From Pyrus communis (Eukaryota > Streptophyta > Magnoliopsida > Rosales > Rosaceae), in contig NC_084814.1 of NCBI RefSeq assembly GCF_963583255.1, forward strand, positions 22,833,262-22,897,261: a stretch of DNA of 64,000 nucleotides, given 5' to 3'. A model generated the notes under the pieces. That model searched no databases, was not told the origin of the DNA, and saw nothing but the letters and a program-made list of their open reading frames with translations. The position numbers and the translations under genes were made by a program. Shown here in pieces: positions 61,812 through 64,000 of the stretch (position 1 is its first letter; each line of letters begins with the position of its first letter).

Positions 61812-64000
61812 GTTTACAGTCAACACTCCGACGAATTAGTATTGTTTACTATGTGATTATTAAGCTGCTCGAGCGAACATCACAGCTTGGTTTTTTGGAT
61901 GGTAAGTGATCCGAAGCTCAGGGTTTAGAAAGAATCACGCTTTGTGGCGGAAGAAGCTGGTGATGATGATTTCTGTGATGTGGGAAGTGTGGGAACAGCG
62001 GCTGCACACACCCATCACTCAGAAGAAGGAGAAGTTGTGGGACGTTGAATTGGAGGTGGTGGTGAAACAGTGGAGAAGAAGCAGCTCTGTAAATTGGAAG
62101 TTTCACAGAGAGAAAGAGAGAGAGAAAATACGAGGAGAGACAGAGAGAGAGAGAGAGAGAGAAGGAGAGTTTCCTTCTTCTTTCTCGAAGCGCAGCGTGA
62201 TGGTGATAAATATAGTAAAACCCAAAGGGGTTAGAGGACAAAGACGGGGGTTTGATTACAATGCTGCCCTTCGTTCTAAAGCATCAATGGTGTACTTATT
62301 TTGTAATCCTACCGGAATATATTATAGTACGTCATATGTCATTATGTAATTATATAATAACATATTACGTACTGACAAGTATTTCAAACACGTTGAAAAA
62401 TCTCTCCGTAACAATATATGCATAACCCTAAAATCATCTCTTTTCATATTTTCTTTTGATTTCAGTTCTAAGTACTTGGTCTTAGAATCTTTTAAAATTA
62501 CAAAATAAGGCTCTAGTTATTGTGTTTTGTTGTATATGATTTGATTTGTCTAATATTCCATGGGGTTAAAATACCTTGTGAAACCCATAAATAAAATCAA
62601 AATGTTAGAAATTAATAATTCGTGCTAAAGGCACATGACTATTTGGTCCAGCGTCAGTAGTTTTCACTTTGTTAGAACAGAGGTAAAGTTTGACTCATAC
62701 AAATGCAAAGACGATATTATATTTGTAGTTAGTTTAATATTAAGTTGTGACACATTATGATTTGTAATGGATGAGTCAATGACACGTAAAAAAAATTGTT
62801 CGTATCATATATGATTCGTTTATCTAATTCACTATCACTGGATAAGTAGCTTATAAGGATTTTTTTAATAGAAAAAAAAAAGGGACAAACTGGTGGGTTC
62901 ACCACACCAATCTAACATTTTGAGGGTTGGAAAGACTCACAAAGGTATTTTAGTCTCCCCCTAGCCACCATTGTTTGATTCACCAACGTCAAAAATCAAA
63001 TCCAAGACGTGCCATGAAGAATATTGGCCTGAAATTCGTTACGTTTTGAGCTTTGACGTAGCTTAATGGTTGTACGGTTGTGGTACTCTAGTTCTTTCGC
63101 TCGAAGATTTTTCCAATAGGTTTTCCGCAAGCACCGTATTCTTTATAAAAGAAAAGAATAATTCTAGGTAGACCAACCTTTTAAATTAAATTTGCAATCA
63201 TGTGATATATCATCAATAATAAATAAGTACATTAATCAAGACTTAAGTAATAATTCAATCATCAACAATCAAGTTTAATAATTTACAAAATATAATTTAA
63301 ATAAATAATCTCCTTAACATTATCGTAAAAGAAAAATGTGCATGTATCTCAAAAAAATCACAGCAAGCTATCATAGGGGAGGGAGACCAGTTCATATCAT
63401 ATGGACAAAGTTTTGTTTTATTTTGTTTAGCAAGACGTGCAAACAACATTCTAAATATTGTAAACATATTCCACAAGAAAATGATGGAAAAGAGAGCGTG
63501 GAACGTGTAGGGGAGGGCATAATGGTAAATGTGCTGGTAATGGAAGATGAAAACGAGGGAGAAGACAGAAACAAAGGCATCGAGTCGAACCAGTCGCCAT
63601 CAGGATTCATGAAGGAGCGAGTCCGAACAGATGACTCAGAAACCGAGTCTCTATGACCCTGACCACTCATTGCCACTTCAACCACCGGGGCGGCTCGCGA
63701 TTGAACATGGCGGGCCACCATTGGGCCACGTCTACGTAAGGTGGGGCCAGTCATGTCTCTCCGTACAGATTTTATATTTGCTTGGTCTCACTATCTCAGC
63801 CTCGTGTCAGCATGAACCTCAGGTCCTCGGCTAGCCATATATGCCAAAACTCCAGTGACGTGCCCAAATATACTTATCTTATTTGCACAGTCAAATGAAA
63901 ATATTCCCTTAATTTAACCTTGTAATTTGTATGGAGGGATTCGCGAATCGAGAAAGTTAAGTCAGGAATATGAGATGGAAGAATAGAGGAGATTGAAGAC
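61812..64000. other. Upstream region of the HD-Zip gene and right end of window
   Basis: 61812 to about 62220 is the probable 5' leader and promoter of the HD-Zip gene, with a GA/CT tract at about 62105-62170. A MITE lies at 63158-63330. From about 63480 to 63840 the DNA is GC-richer, with GGGCCACGTCTACGTAAG at about 63723, and may be the start of a gene beyond the window; no coding domain was recognised. Confidence 0.5.
63158..63330. mobile_element. MITE, TAATGCTAGG family
   Basis: AATAATTCTAGGTAGACCAA, GTGATATATCATCAATAATA, CATTAATCAAGACTTAAGTA, CAATCATCAACAATCAA, in the same order as at 58783-58950. Confidence 0.75.

Noticed and set aside
61906..62349. 147-codon plus frame and 107-codon minus frame upstream of the HD-Zip gene
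   Set aside because: Low-complexity products of the GA/CT-rich leader; the minus-strand frame could at most be an upstream ORF, without support.

Overview
The window is plant nuclear DNA. It is AT-rich, with spliced genes (GT-AG and two GC-AG introns), microsatellites, MITEs and degraded retrotransposons. Protein sequences are eudicot. Several repeats look like ones I associate with apple and pear (Rosaceae, tribe Maleae); that placement is from memory and needs a search.

Layout. 1-6.4 kb: repeat-bearing intergenic DNA with two related foldback elements. 6.5-12.1 kb (+): complete 21-exon plasma-membrane H+-ATPase, 956 aa, AHA4/AHA11 type. 12.8-15.8 kb (-): convergent NPF2.11-like transporter, 599 aa, 4 exons, with a fossil copy of part of exon 2 in its second intron. 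16.6-17.0 kb (-): NPF pseudogene fragment. 18.9-21.2 kb (-): second intact NPF transporter, 602 aa. 23.2-24.4 kb (-): decayed LINE. 24.7-30.4 kb (+): broken cytochrome P450 (CYP88/CYP729-like) with repeats in its introns. 30.8-34.3 kb: Copia gag remnant hit by a TIR element, itself hit by a roughly 2.2 kb TG...CA element (putative solo LTR), plus a SINE-like insertion with a 15-bp target duplication. 36.5-40.4 kb (+): 13-exon LRR receptor kinase, 604 aa. 42.6-50.0 kb (+): tandem array of four short-chain dehydrogenase (SDR) loci, two intact, one with a single-base frameshift, one truncated. 52.7-54.8 kb (+): plastid HPP-family membrane protein, 226 aa. 60.1-61.8 kb (-): HD-Zip I transcription factor, 324 aa. 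The remainder is repeat-rich intergenic DNA with two GC-rich islands.

The order H+-ATPase, NPF2.11-like, LRR kinase, HPP protein matches, from memory, Arabidopsis At5g62670, At5g62680, At5g62710 and At5g62720. The tubulin pair expected between is absent; the extra NPF genes, P450 and SDR array lie within the block instead. The H+-ATPase makes the proton gradient that NPF carriers use, and HPP proteins of this type are reported plastid nitrite transporters, so the conserved block is enriched in proton-coupled and nitrogen-related transport. I saw no CRISPR array, no convincing tRNA, rRNA or known miRNA precursor, and no clearly new molecular system. The most unusual material is the nested transposon stack, the exon fossil and the decaying SDR and P450 loci.
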